Made by a program: the position numbers and the translations under genes
From: Caballeronia sp. dw_276
GTDB lineage: Bacteria > Pseudomonadota > Gammaproteobacteria > Burkholderiales > Burkholderiaceae
DNA: 64,000 bases
Reading direction: 5' to 3'
Assembly: GCF_018449635.1 (NCBI RefSeq)
Contig: NZ_JAAVUV010000005.1
Location: forward strand, 124,001-188,000
Shown: piece after piece, positions 25,465 to 34,555 of the stretch
Numbering within the stretch: the first letter of the stretch is position 1
Layout of the letters: the number at the start of each line of letters is the position of its first letter
The notes under the pieces: model-generated
Seen by the model: only the letters and a program-made list of their open reading frames with translations
Told to the model about the DNA's origin: nothing
Database searches by the model: none

Positions 25465-26947
25465 CGCGTCCTCCTGAAACGCGACCCGCACGCGCCGCGC
25501 GTGCCAGCAGCAGTTGTGCGCCCGTGCGATCGCCTTCCAGTCCCAGCACTGCAGCCAGATGCGTCAACGCTTCGCCATGTTCAGGATCGAGATACAGCGC
25601 GCGCTTGTAGTGGCCGCGTGCTTCGGTTTGCGCACCCTGTGCGTCGGCGATGACGCCCAGCAGGTAATACGCGTCCGCGCTCGACGGATTGGCCGCGAGA
25701 TACGCGCGCGCGGCAGCGGCGGCTTCAGGCAACGATCCGGAGTTTGCGAGCGAGTGAGCTTGTAAAAGCGTGCCTTGATGTCCGGGTGCCGGGCTTGCCG
25801 GTGCCTGCGGATCGCTCCTCGCGGCGGGCACTGACGCCGGGCGGCCCGCATTCGTCTGGTATCCGCCCAGCAACGAACCCGCACGCGATGCAAACGCGTT
25901 CGCCGCCGCCAGACTGGCACTCGCCGAAGCACCCCGTGACGCGACTTGACGCGCCGCAATCCCCATGTCCTCTTCCGCTTTCGCGATGGCCGAATACAAC
26001 GCCTGCGTCTTCACGTCTTTCAGGCGTGCATCGTCGATCGATGTCCGGCCGTGTTCGGGCCGCCGGAATGCAAACGCCAGCGCGAGTTTTGCGGACGTCA
26101 TGCCTTCACGCATCATCAGCCCGGTTTCCGCCGGCCCGACAAACAGTGTCGCGCCCGGCGCAAGCAGATCGTCGAGCACGCGCACGGCGGTGCGTTGCAT
26201 TTCGCGATCGAAGTAGATGAGGACATTGCGGCAAAACACGAAATCGTACGGCTCGAACGCCTGGGTTTCGAGCGTGAGCAGGTTCGCCTGCCGAAAGCGC
26301 ACGCGCTCGGCGACATCGGGCGAAAGGCGCCAGTGATCGCCCGACGGCTTGAAATGGCGGTCACGAAATCCGAGCGCACGGCTTCGGAACGCGTTGCTGC
26401 CGTAGCGCGCCTGGCGGGCGATATCGAGGGCGTGATTGCTGATATCGATGGCGTCGATGGAGAAACGCTCCGGCGCAATCCCCGCGTCGAGCATCGCCAT
26501 GGCAATGGTGTACGCCTCTTCGCCCGTCGAGCACGGCATGCTGAGAATGCGCACCGGCTTGATCGGTTGATCGGCAAGCCGCGTTCGTGCAAGTGTCACA
26601 AGCGCGTTGAACGCCTCGCTGTCGCGGAAGAACCAGGTCTCGGGCACGACCACCGCCTCGATCAGCGCCTGCAACTGCTGCGGCACGCCGTTCACGGCAA
26701 CCCAGAAATCGTCGATATTCAGCGCATTGGCCGACGTTGCCGCGTTCGAAGCGCGCCATGCGGCATACCGGTCCGCGACGGCGCGCTCGATGGCGTTATC
26801 GCCGATAGAGGCCGCATCCAGCCCGATCGTCCTGTGCAGTAACGCCGCGAAGCGCGCGACCTGCGCACGGGGAAGCGGCTCGCGCACGCTTTCGTGAAGC
26901 GCATCGAGCGCGCGGCGGGTTTGGCTTGCGACGAGGCCGTGCTTCAT
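25457..26947 (-). CDS. wspC: WspC, CheR-type methyltransferase with C-terminal TPR
   Basis: A 496-residue enzyme that methylates glutamates on WspA with S-adenosylmethionine. The CheR domain (about 1-275) has SMPCSTGEEAYTIAMAML for cofactor binding, DISNHALDIARQARYG and FCRNVLIYFDR. A flexible Ala/Ser-rich linker leads to TPR repeats near the C-terminus (SADAYYLLGVIADAQGAQT, HYKRALYLDPEHGEAL), as in other WspC proteins. I chose the ATG at 26947 because it overlaps the wspB stop by ATGA. The longer frame to 27013 lies inside wspB. Confidence 0.92.
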   Translation of the reverse strand: MKHGLVASQTRRALDALHESVREPLPRAQVARFAALLHRTIGLDAASIGDNAIERAVADRYAAWRASNAATSANALNIDDFWVAVNGVPQQLQALIEAVVVPETWFFRDSEAFNALVTLARTRLADQPIKPVRILSMPCSTGEEAYTIAMAMLDAGIAPERFSIDAIDISNHALDIARQARYGSNAFRSRALGFRDRHFKPSGDHWRLSPDVAERVRFRQANLLTLETQAFEPYDFVFCRNVLIYFDREMQRTAVRVLDDLLAPGATLFVGPAETGLMMREGMTSAKLALAFAFRRPEHGRTSIDDARLKDVKTQALYSAIAKAEEDMGIAARQVASRGASASASLAAANAFASRAGSLLGGYQTNAGRPASVPAARSDPQAPASPAPGHQGTLLQAHSLANSGSLPEAAAAARAYLAANPSSADAYYLLGVIADAQGAQTEARGHYKRALYLDPEHGEALTHLAAVLGLEGDRTGAQLLLARAARAGRVSGGRDE

Positions 26948-27411
26948 GCCGCACTTTCGGTGAAGAGTTGCGCCTGGACCTGCTCGGGCAACAGATGTTC
27001 GATGCGAACCCACTGCACGAGGCCTTCCGCGTCCCGTGCGAGCGGCCCGAGATAGCGCGCCTCTGCTGCTTCGATACCCGCGTGACTGAACGCGCTCGTA
27101 TCGAGGGAAAGCGTGCGGGTCGCGCGTTCCAGCAGGATTCCAAGCCTTCGCGGCTCCACGCCCGCACCGATCTTGTGCGGGTAATACACCAGCGCAAGCC
27201 GCGTTGACAGCCGTTCATGCGAGCGGCGCCCGAGCGCGAGCGCCGCCAGATCGATGACCGGCACTGGCGCGCCCTCGCACTCGAAAATACCGGCCACCCA
27301 TGCGGGTACGCCCGGCATGATCTTGAGCGGCGCAAGCGGCAACATGCGCTCGATCTGCGAACTGTCGAGAACGTAGCGGTCTTGATCGAGGGTGAACTGG
27401 ACGAAGAGCAT
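26944..27411 (-). CDS. wspB: WspB, CheW-type coupling protein
   Basis: A 155-residue CheW-domain protein and second adaptor of the Wsp complex. The fold is seen in FVQFTLDQDRYVLDSSQIERM, read as a first beta-barrel, then PGVPAWVAGIFECEGAPVPV with IDLAALALG. It sits 14 bases after wspA and overlaps wspC by ATGA, so expression is tightly coupled. Confidence 0.9.
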   Translation of the reverse strand: MLFVQFTLDQDRYVLDSSQIERMLPLAPLKIMPGVPAWVAGIFECEGAPVPVIDLAALALGRRSHERLSTRLALVYYPHKIGAGVEPRRLGILLERATRTLSLDTSAFSHAGIEAAEARYLGPLARDAEGLVQWVRIEHLLPEQVQAQLFTESAA

Positions 27412-27425
27412 GATTTACCAGGTCG

Positions 27426-29054
27426 TCAGACCGTCGCGACCTTGAAACGCGATACACCCGTGCGCAGGCCGTTGGCGGTGTGCGTAAGGTCGTCGATGGC
27501 TTGCGTCGACTGCCGCAGCGACTCGGCCGTCTGCTGCGCTGCCTCGGACAACTGCGCGAGCGCCTGCGTGATCTGGTCGGCGCCGGTCGCCTGCGTCTGC
27601 ATGCCTTCGTTGACCATCACGAAGCGCGGCGCGAGCGTCTGAACCTGCATGATGATCTGCGACAACTGGCCGCCGACCTGCTGGACATCGGTCATGCCGC
27701 GCCGCACTTCCTCGGAGAACTTGTCCATGCCCATCACGCCGGCGGCAACCGCTGACTGGATCTCCTTCACCATCTGTTCGATATCGAAAGTCGCAACCGC
27801 CGTCTGGTCCGCAAGACGGCGGATTTCGGTCGCGACCACCGCGAAACCGCGCCCGTATTCGCCTGCCTTCTCCGCTTCGATAGCCGCGTTCAGCGACAAC
27901 AGGTTGGTCTGGTCGGCGACCTTCGTGATGGTGGCGACCACCTGGTTGATGTTGCTCGCGCGCTCATTGAGAATCGCGAGCTTGCCGTTCACCGAGCCGG
28001 CCGCTTCCATCACGAGACGCATGGTGTCTTCCATGCGCGTCAAGCCGATCTGGCCTGTGCCGGCCAGTTGCGCAGACTGTTCCGCGACGCCGGAGACTTC
28101 GTTCATCGTGCGAACGAGATCGCGTGAGGTCGCAAAGATTTCCCGCGATGTCGCGCCGATTTCCGTGGTCGTCGCGGCCGTTTCGCTCGCCGTGGCTTGC
28201 TGTTCGCGCGCGGTCGCGGCGATCTCGGCCACCGATGTCGTCACCTGGACCGCCGACTTCTGCGCCTGGCCGACCAGACCCGTCAGTTCGTCAGTCATGC
28301 GGTTGAAGCCCGTGCCGAGCGTGCCGAACTCGTCGCCGCGATCGAGCTGCAGGCGCTGTGAAAGATCGCCGGTACGCATTGCGTCGACGACTTCGACCAG
28401 ACGCTGCATCGGGATGGTGATGGCCCTGAGCAGCAGGAAACCCGCCCAGGCCGCCACGACGAACGTCACGAGCAGCACGACCAGCAACGTGATCTCGGCT
28501 TTCGTGACCGATTGCCGGATGCTCTGCGCCGACTTGATCTGCTGCGCGTTGTTCAACTCGACCAGTTCGCGGATGGCAGTCCGGCCTGCTTCCCAGATCG
28601 GCGTGAGTTGCGTATTGAACGCCGTCGCGGCCGTGGCCTTCGATGTCGCCAGGTCCGTCAGGATCTGCGCCTGGACCGGCGCATAAAGCGTGCGTTGCTG
28701 CTTGAAATCGTTGAAGATCCGGCGATCGTCGTCGTCGAAAATCGTGGCCGCGTATTTGTCCATCAACTTGTCGAGCGATTCCTTCGTTTCCGCCGCACGC
28801 TGCGTGTCGCGCCTGATCTGGTCTGGCTCGGTATCGATATAAATCAGGCGCTGCGTCACCGTGTAGTTCTCGAACCAGGACGCGCGGATCGTCGTCGCGA
28901 GATACACGCCCGGCGAGGAATCGGCTTCCTGGCTGTGCGCGTCGCGATCGATGTCGCTGAACAACGCGTATGACACCACTGCCATCACCAGCATCAACGC
29001 CAGGATCACGCCAAAGCTCGCAAGGATTCGATTTCGAATGGTCAACTGCTTCAC
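27426..29054 (-). CDS. wspA: WspA, membrane-bound methyl-accepting chemoreceptor
   Basis: A 542-residue receptor, the input of the Wsp system, which responds to surface contact. Membrane helix 1 is at about 10-32 (ILASFGVILALMLVMAVVSY). A periplasmic four-helix-bundle-type sensor follows, then helix 2 (about 190-212), a HAMP domain (ITIPMQRLVEVVDAMRTGDL) and the coiled-coil signalling domain. The hairpin tip contains DQTNLLSLNAAIEAEKAGEY and GRGFAVVATEIRRLADQT. The start is GTG at 29054 with AAAAGG 7 bases upstream. It is the first gene of wspABCDEF-wspR, so the operon promoter should be in the gene-free stretch upstream. Confidence 0.92.
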   Translation of the reverse strand: MKQLTIRNRILASFGVILALMLVMAVVSYALFSDIDRDAHSQEADSSPGVYLATTIRASWFENYTVTQRLIYIDTEPDQIRRDTQRAAETKESLDKLMDKYAATIFDDDDRRIFNDFKQQRTLYAPVQAQILTDLATSKATAATAFNTQLTPIWEAGRTAIRELVELNNAQQIKSAQSIRQSVTKAEITLLVVLLVTFVVAAWAGFLLLRAITIPMQRLVEVVDAMRTGDLSQRLQLDRGDEFGTLGTGFNRMTDELTGLVGQAQKSAVQVTTSVAEIAATAREQQATASETAATTTEIGATSREIFATSRDLVRTMNEVSGVAEQSAQLAGTGQIGLTRMEDTMRLVMEAAGSVNGKLAILNERASNINQVVATITKVADQTNLLSLNAAIEAEKAGEYGRGFAVVATEIRRLADQTAVATFDIEQMVKEIQSAVAAGVMGMDKFSEEVRRGMTDVQQVGGQLSQIIMQVQTLAPRFVMVNEGMQTQATGADQITQALAQLSEAAQQTAESLRQSTQAIDDLTHTANGLRTGVSRFKVATV

Positions 29055-29625
29055 GCATGAACCTTTTCAGTAATGGGTGGGACGCGCGCACAAAGGCAAC
29101 GGACGTGGAACGCCGGCGCAATTTTAAGACGGAAAACAAAATAACTTGCGGATTGATACGGGGATTTGTCGGTTATCTGCTACCAACGTCGAAATGCAGT
29201 TTTTTTGCAGCAAAAATTACTTCCGTATGCTCGACAAAACTTATGCACAGAAATTGGGGACCACCCTGTTGACAACGTTCTGACAAACGCCGGAGGACAT
29301 TGATCGCAAACGGTTTTCATGCATCGCTTCAAAGTGGTCGAAGCGGATTGGCAGTTCAAGAAGTTGTGCACACAATCTGTTGATGGCCCTGTGGACAAGC
29401 ATGAGCTAATGTCCGCAAGCGGTTGATTGTGTTGGGAAAGAGTCTGCCGATTCGTTTTGACACACGATGACGGTGCTGGAGGAGCACATCAAACAACGTG
29501 CAACTTATCCCCAGAAATTGTGAGCAGGCTTGTTGATAAGTACGGGATTTGAAACCTAACTTGCTGTTGCAGCACGAATTAATGGGCATGACTCGGAATG
29601 CTCTTTCCGGTGCAACGGCCTGCGT
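29055..29625. other. Gene-free stretch with a cluster of DnaA-box-like 9-mers
   Basis: No credible gene was seen in these 571 bases, which are richer in A and T than the flanks. Five 9-mers match TTATNCACA exactly or with one mismatch: TTATGCACA (29241-29249, exact), TTGTGCACA (29364-29372), TTGTCCACA on the minus strand (29390-29398), TTATCCCCA (29505-29513) and TTATCAACA on the minus strand (29531-29539). The wsp promoter should also lie here. The boxes could titrate DnaA or be chance. No dnaA, parAB or rep gene is nearby. Confidence 0.5.
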
Positions 29626-30885
29626 TCAGCGAAGACCGCCGGCCGGACGCTTCGGCTTCGTGACCGGCAGCGGACCCGTGCGACGAACCTCCCCGCGAAT
29701 GCGGGAAAGCAGATCGTCGGCTTGGTATCGTGCGTCGGCGGAAAGCCGGTCGGCGACGGCGTCGAATGCCGCGTCAATGCGCAGCAGCACGGCTTCGGCC
29801 TGCCCGCGTTTCAGGCCCAGTCGCTCGCCGTACGCCACGAGCTGTTCGGACACGGGAAACACCTTGGACTTGTTCAGATTCAACGCCATGCGGCCATCGA
29901 GCGACGGGTAGATGCCCGTGCAGACCACGTCGTAAATAGGTGAGAGCCGGCGGGGTCCGGTCGGATCGGAATACAGGATGCCGATGTTTTTCATATGTGC
30001 GTCCCCGTCGCGAAGAAAGCACGACAGCGCCACGCGCTCGAACAGCCGGATTGCTTGCGCGCGAAAATCCACGCCCGTGTAGACCTCGACGGCGCGCGCG
30101 ATCATCTCGTAACTGCCGCGATATTTTTCGTTGCCGGTCAGCACGCTCATGTCTTCGAACCCGAGCGCCTCGCCCTCGGGCGTGCGGTCGAAGCGGGCCA
30201 TGACAAAGAGCAAACCATCGTCGGACAGCCAGAAATCAGGCACCTCGAAGCCCGCTTCCCGCGCCACCGACATGCACAAGTACTCGTTGCGCGCGATGCC
30301 CGGATAGTCGTCTCCCTCCGACTTCACGATCACCGTCTTGAGCGGCAACGTCGCATGGGAATCGATGTTGGCAGGCTCGGGCCCCGTTGGAACAAGCGGT
30401 ACGACCGTCTTCGGCTGCACGCCCGAGATGCCCGAGCCGAGTGCATATTTGCTCACGAGCCGCTCGAACAGTTGCCCCGATGGCGAAGACAGCAATTCGT
30501 CCAGCCGCTCGCCCTCGCCTTCCGGCACCGCCTCTCCGCGCAGCGCATAGGTCAGCCGTCCAATCTGGTTCCGGCCGGCGAGAAACAGCAGGAACATGTC
30601 ACTCGGCGTGCCGAAACGAGCCAGCCGTTCTTCGATGATGTAGCGCAAGTACCCTTCCGGCCGGTTCATCGCGAAGACATTCATCAACGCGCCGCTGCTA
30701 TAGCTTTTGCGGCGAACCGGCATGGTCAGCGAGACGGCGGCACTCGCCGCGACATCGGCGTAATTGAACACAAACGTGCTCTCCTTCGCCAGCAATCCGG
30801 CGACGCCTTGCGGCGTATGGACATCGAGTTGACGGATGCTATTGAAGAGCTTTTCGATGTCGAAAGCTTGCGCAGGCGCGCTCAT
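29626..30885 (-). CDS. hipA: HipA-family serine/threonine kinase toxin
   Basis: A 419-residue HipA-like protein kinase toxin. The regulatory loop SGISGVQPK (151-159) corresponds to the autophosphorylated Ser loop of E. coli HipA. The catalytic loop DGDAHMKN is at 293-300 and the metal-binding IYDVV follows near 318. HipA toxins phosphorylate glutamyl- or tryptophanyl-tRNA synthetase and cause growth arrest. The ATG overlaps the stop of the upstream antitoxin by 4 bases (30882-30885). All the catalytic residues are present, so it should be active. Confidence 0.88.
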   Translation of the reverse strand: MSAPAQAFDIEKLFNSIRQLDVHTPQGVAGLLAKESTFVFNYADVAASAAVSLTMPVRRKSYSSGALMNVFAMNRPEGYLRYIIEERLARFGTPSDMFLLFLAGRNQIGRLTYALRGEAVPEGEGERLDELLSSPSGQLFERLVSKYALGSGISGVQPKTVVPLVPTGPEPANIDSHATLPLKTVIVKSEGDDYPGIARNEYLCMSVAREAGFEVPDFWLSDDGLLFVMARFDRTPEGEALGFEDMSVLTGNEKYRGSYEMIARAVEVYTGVDFRAQAIRLFERVALSCFLRDGDAHMKNIGILYSDPTGPRRLSPIYDVVCTGIYPSLDGRMALNLNKSKVFPVSEQLVAYGERLGLKRGQAEAVLLRIDAAFDAVADRLSADARYQADDLLSRIRGEVRRTGPLPVTKPKRPAGGLR

Positions 30886-31154
30886 TCCTCCTCCCGGAAA
30901 AAGAAATCGAGATCCTCGTAGACCACGGTGTCTTTCGGACGCAAGGTCAGGTTGTAACCCAGCGCGTTCGCCATTCTGCAGAATTCATGCAGCCCGACGT
31001 TCTGCGCGGTTTCTGCGTTCGTGATCGTGCGCCGGGACACGCCCGCACGGTCCGCAAGGGCCTGCTGATTCATGCGGAGCTCGCGTCGAAGCGCACGAAG
31101 TTCGGCAGCCACTCGCTCTGTGTTACTGATAAGGTCGGGTTTTTTGCGCGTCAT
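30882..31154 (-). CDS. hipB: HipB-like XRE-family antitoxin
   Basis: A 90-residue helix-turn-helix protein (RMNQQALADRAGVSRRTITN, then AETAQNVGL) that should neutralise HipA and repress the operon. The C-terminus has EDLDFFFREEE. The open frame could begin at TTG 31163, but that codon lies within the right half of a palindromic operator. The ATG at 31154 is preferred. A promoter with a 17-base spacer lies so close that the mRNA may begin at or near the ATG. Confidence 0.85.
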   Translation of the reverse strand: MTRKKPDLISNTERVAAELRALRRELRMNQQALADRAGVSRRTITNAETAQNVGLHEFCRMANALGYNLTLRPKDTVVYEDLDFFFREEE

Positions 31155-31156
31155 AA

Positions 31157-31190
31157 TGCTCAAATATAGGCTTTATTATATTTTTGAGCA
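31157..31190 (-). promoter_or_regulatory. hipBA promoter overlapped by an inverted-repeat operator
   Basis: Arms TGCTCAAA (31157-31164 complement side) and TTTGAGCA (31183-31190) form a perfect 8-base inverted repeat, 18 bases apart. On the minus strand TTGCTC and TATATT, 17 bases apart, make a plausible -35/-10 pair, and each is covered by one arm. A HipB dimer on both arms would close the promoter. The -10 box ends about 6 bases before the ATG, which suggests a leaderless or nearly leaderless mRNA. Confidence 0.65.
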
Positions 31191-31270
31191 AGATTCTACG
31201 CATTTTATCGGCTTTCTTATGACGCAAGAATATCCGCAGTGCTCTGAGCGTTATTTTGCGCGTTTAAAAC

Positions 31271-31312
31271 AAAAAAGCGGAAAATGCGCACTTTAATGCG
31301 CACTTGCCGCTT
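31271..31312 (-). terminator. Rho-independent terminator after the AsmA gene
   Basis: On the minus strand AAGCGG pairs with CCGCTT, enclosing an inner self-complementary TGCGCA pair. Six T follow (the A tract at 31271-31276 on the plus strand). It lies 26 bases after the stop codon of the AsmA-family gene. Confidence 0.88.
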
Positions 31313-31337
31313 ATAGACTCCGACAAACTGCTTCGAA

Positions 31338-33725
31338 TCAACTCCCCCGATACGCCGCCGCGCTGGCCGGCGTCGGCGCAACCGGCTGCGGCTTGCCGCT
31401 CTTGGCCTTCGCGGCCGTCGGAGCCGAGGCGGCCGCCGGATTCGACACCCCGGGCTCCATATATCCCGGCGCGCCCTTCGCCTTCTGCTTCTGCCCGGGC
31501 GGTGGCGCCGACGGCGCCTGACGCATGTCCGCCAGCATCTGCGTACACGGCAGCGGCTGGTTGTTGCTCGGCGCAATCAAGGGAATCAGCGCGGCAAACG
31601 GATTCAACAGTCCGAGCCCGACCGCCGCTGCGCCGCGCGCCGCCAGCGCACCCGCATCAACGCCCACGTGCGGGTCCTTGAACGTACCCTTCACATACAG
31701 CGGGGAGCGCAGAGAAAACACCCGGAACCCTTTCGTGTGCGGATGGATGCCCAGATTCATCTCCTCGGTCTTGAGGTTGATGGTCCCGTCCATGTTAATG
31801 ACGGCGTCGTCGGTATCGAGGGCGAACACGCGTGACTCGAGCACGCCGTTGGTCGCCACGAAATCGGCGGCGGCGCAGTTGATCTTCACGTCGCGCTTGC
31901 CGAACAGCTTTTCGTACACCGCGTTGGCTACGTTCAGACCCGCCGCTTCCATATACAGACGGCTGACGGTGCCATCGGTGATGAGCGTTTTCACTTCGCC
32001 ATTCATCGTGCCGGCGAGCGCGGCCGGAGAATTGCCGGTTGCGGACAACGCGGCATCGCCGTTCACCTCGCCCAAGGCGGATTGCATCGTCTTGACGGTC
32101 GGCAGGAGTTGCTTGAGTTTGAGATGCCGTGCCGAAGTCGAGAACCGGCCCTTCAGCGGTGCAGTACTGCCATCGAGGTGAATGTCTGACGACAATGTAC
32201 CGCCCGCGACACCGAACTTCAGCGGCTCGAACGAGAGCACGCCATCCTTCATCACAACGTGCGTGTAGAGGTCCGAGATCGGCAACGCCGGGTCCTTGAC
32301 GATCTTGCGGCCGGTGAACTTTACGTCGGCGTCGACGGCCTTCCATCGATCAGTCTTGAACTCTTCAGTTGGCAACGCTCTTGCCGAAGGCTGTTTCTCC
32401 GTTTCGCCGCGCTTGGCTTTGCTTGCATTGGAATCGGCGCCGACGATCGGCGCGAGATCCGAAAACTGCAGCAGATTCGATACAAGTTCGCCCGACAGCA
32501 ACGGCCGCGGCTTGCGCCCCACGAACGTCAGCGAACCGTTCAGGTCGCTGCCGCCCACACGACCGGTGAAGTTCTCGTACTTGAAGACGTTCCCTTCCTC
32601 GCGGAACTGGCCGACAAGCCGTCCTTCAGTGGCGTACGGCGGCGTAGTCGGCAGTGTCACGCCGACAATCGGATACAGATGATCCAGGCTCACGCCCTGC
32701 AGCCACAGGCGCAGATCGAGCGCGGCCAGATGCGCCGGGTCAGTCACCGTCCCAACAAACGCAATATGCGTATCGCCGATACGAACATCCGCCTGTACCG
32801 GGAACGGCCGCATGGCGTCCTGCAACGCAAACACGCCGCCCACTTTGCCGTCGCCGGAAACAGCCACGTTGTTGTACTTGCCCTTCACCGACCAGCCGAT
32901 GCCATAAGGGGGCACGGGCGGTTTCGGCGCGTTCTTGGTCGTGATGCTGTTGTTGGCGGAAACGCTCGCCGGATTGGGCGCGCTTGCGTTCGCCGCGGCC
33001 GCTGCAGAAGCCGCCGATGCCGCCGCCGCTTCCGAAGCCGCTGCTTTGTCGACTTGCTGGTTGAGCTTGCTCGCCCCGCTCTTGCCGACCTGCTCCGCCG
33101 ACGATTTCTGCGATGCCGCTTCCTGCTGCTTCATCACGTCGCCGATAGGAACCATCTGCCCCAGCGTATTCACGACCGCCTGCATGTCGGCTTTCGTGAT
33201 TTCATCGGCGTAAGCGATATTGCCTTTATTTAGCGCGATGTCATGCAACTGCAAGTTCCACGTCGATGGTTCCGTGGATTGCTTGAACTTGAACGTCCAG
33301 TTGTTGCGGTTATCTTTCAGGCGTTCGAGATCGACCGACGGGTTCACCAGATTGATCGATGGAATCACGATATTGCGCGCAAGCAGCGGCAGGATCTCGA
33401 CCTGGAAGTCGATCTCGTCGAGGGTGGCGAAATACTTTTGCTTGGTCCAGTCCGGATTGGCGACGGTGATTTTTTCGGCTGAAAAACGGGGCCACGGAAC
33501 CCATCGGCGCCAGCCGGTTTCGTTTGGCGGGCGTTGCCAGCCCACTTTCAGATCGCCGGTAATCTGGAACTCCCGGCCGATCGCCTGCGAGACCTTGTCA
33601 TCGATCCACGGTCGCGCGCGATTCCAGTCGAAGGTCAGGAACACGATCACGAGCACGGCGATCACCACGATCAGAACCGCAACGATCCAACCGACTATTT
33701 TTCCGATTTTCCGGCCAATTGCCAT
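31338..33725 (-). CDS. AsmA-family inner-membrane-anchored protein
   Basis: A 795-residue protein with one N-terminal membrane helix (about residues 5-30, IVGWIVAVLIVVIAVLVIVF) and a long periplasmic part. AsmA domains occupy the N-terminal region and the C-terminal third (KFGVAGGTLSSDIHLDGS, GEVNGDAALSATGNSPAAL). AsmA-like proteins form long grooves thought to carry phospholipids between membranes. Around residues 240-290 is an Ala/Ser/Lys-rich insertion that is probably disordered. The tail is Pro/Ala/Lys-rich. The frame is open to 33884, but the ATG at 33725 has GAGG 8 bases upstream and puts the membrane helix at the start. It is divergent from fetA. Confidence 0.87.
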   Translation of the reverse strand: MAIGRKIGKIVGWIVAVLIVVIAVLVIVFLTFDWNRARPWIDDKVSQAIGREFQITGDLKVGWQRPPNETGWRRWVPWPRFSAEKITVANPDWTKQKYFATLDEIDFQVEILPLLARNIVIPSINLVNPSVDLERLKDNRNNWTFKFKQSTEPSTWNLQLHDIALNKGNIAYADEITKADMQAVVNTLGQMVPIGDVMKQQEAASQKSSAEQVGKSGASKLNQQVDKAAASEAAAASAASAAAAANASAPNPASVSANNSITTKNAPKPPVPPYGIGWSVKGKYNNVAVSGDGKVGGVFALQDAMRPFPVQADVRIGDTHIAFVGTVTDPAHLAALDLRLWLQGVSLDHLYPIVGVTLPTTPPYATEGRLVGQFREEGNVFKYENFTGRVGGSDLNGSLTFVGRKPRPLLSGELVSNLLQFSDLAPIVGADSNASKAKRGETEKQPSARALPTEEFKTDRWKAVDADVKFTGRKIVKDPALPISDLYTHVVMKDGVLSFEPLKFGVAGGTLSSDIHLDGSTAPLKGRFSTSARHLKLKQLLPTVKTMQSALGEVNGDAALSATGNSPAALAGTMNGEVKTLITDGTVSRLYMEAAGLNVANAVYEKLFGKRDVKINCAAADFVATNGVLESRVFALDTDDAVINMDGTINLKTEEMNLGIHPHTKGFRVFSLRSPLYVKGTFKDPHVGVDAGALAARGAAAVGLGLLNPFAALIPLIAPSNNQPLPCTQMLADMRQAPSAPPPGQKQKAKGAPGYMEPGVSNPAAASAPTAAKAKSGKPQPVAPTPASAAAYRGS

Positions 33726-33874
33726 CGTGGCATCCTCGTTTTTCTCTTGAATAACGGGGTCAGCACGTCGCGTGCCCGGCGTGTTGGCGCGGGGCATCAT
33801 GGCAGTTCTGCAAGTCTGCGCTAAGTCTCGTGCTTTATGATTGCGCTCAAATAACAATCCCCAACGCCACGCGA

Positions 33875-34555
33875 ATGTCCACACAAGCAGATACGCCGAT
33901 GCTTCGCGCCATCGCGCTCACACGCCGCGATCCCGTGCGCGACATTACCCTCCTTCATCCGGCCAGTTTCGGGATAGCGGCCGGAGACCGCGTAGTGATC
34001 ACGGGACCATCGGGATCAGGCAAAAGCGTTTTCCTGCGCGCATTGGCGCTGCTCGATCCAGTCGATGACGGCACGATCCAGTGGCGTGGCCAGCCGATCG
34101 CGCGCGGCGCCATTCCGTCTTATAGACGCCGCGTGGCGTACATCGCGCAACGGCCCGCCATGCTAGATGGCAGTGTCGAAGACAACTTGCGTTATCCGTT
34201 CTCGCTGAAGGTCTATCGTGATGTGCGCTTCGACCGTGCGCGTGTGGTCGAGCTTGCGAACCGCGCCGGCCGCGAAGCCGGTTTCCTCGATAAACGCGCG
34301 AGCGATTTATCTGGCGGCGAAGCACAGATCGCCGCGCTGATCCGCGTGCTGCAGGTCGACCCCGACATCCTTCTCCTCGATGAACCCACGGCTTCGCTCG
34401 ACCCCGCGTCGGCGCTGGAGATCGAAGCGCTGGTCGACGCGTGGTTTGCCGGCGGCCGGGGCGAACGCGCGAGCATCTGGGTATCGCACGATCCCGCTCA
34501 GGCGCAACGCGTGGGCGAGCGTCAGCTCGTCATGACGGCCGGGGTGCTGGCATGA
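33875..34555 (+). CDS. fetA: FetA-like ABC transporter ATP-binding protein
   Basis: A 226-residue ATPase subunit. Walker A GPSGSGKS, Q-loop in YIAQRPAMLDGS, signature LSGGE and Walker B ILLLDEP are all present. Together with the next gene it matches FetA-FetB (YbbL-YbbM), an ABC pair linked to iron export and oxidative stress resistance in E. coli. The frame opens at 33830; the ATG at 33875 or 33899 is the likely start, and neither has a strong ribosome site. It overlaps fetB by ATGA. Confidence 0.82.
   Translation: MSTQADTPMLRAIALTRRDPVRDITLLHPASFGIAAGDRVVITGPSGSGKSVFLRALALLDPVDDGTIQWRGQPIARGAIPSYRRRVAYIAQRPAMLDGSVEDNLRYPFSLKVYRDVRFDRARVVELANRAGREAGFLDKRASDLSGGEAQIAALIRVLQVDPDILLLDEPTASLDPASALEIEALVDAWFAGGRGERASIWVSHDPAQAQRVGERQLVMTAGVLA

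Noticed and set aside
29055..29625. Replication origin
   Set aside because: DnaA-like boxes are present but no dnaA, dnaN, parAB, rep gene or clear A/T-rich unwinding repeats lie nearby. Kept only as a box cluster.
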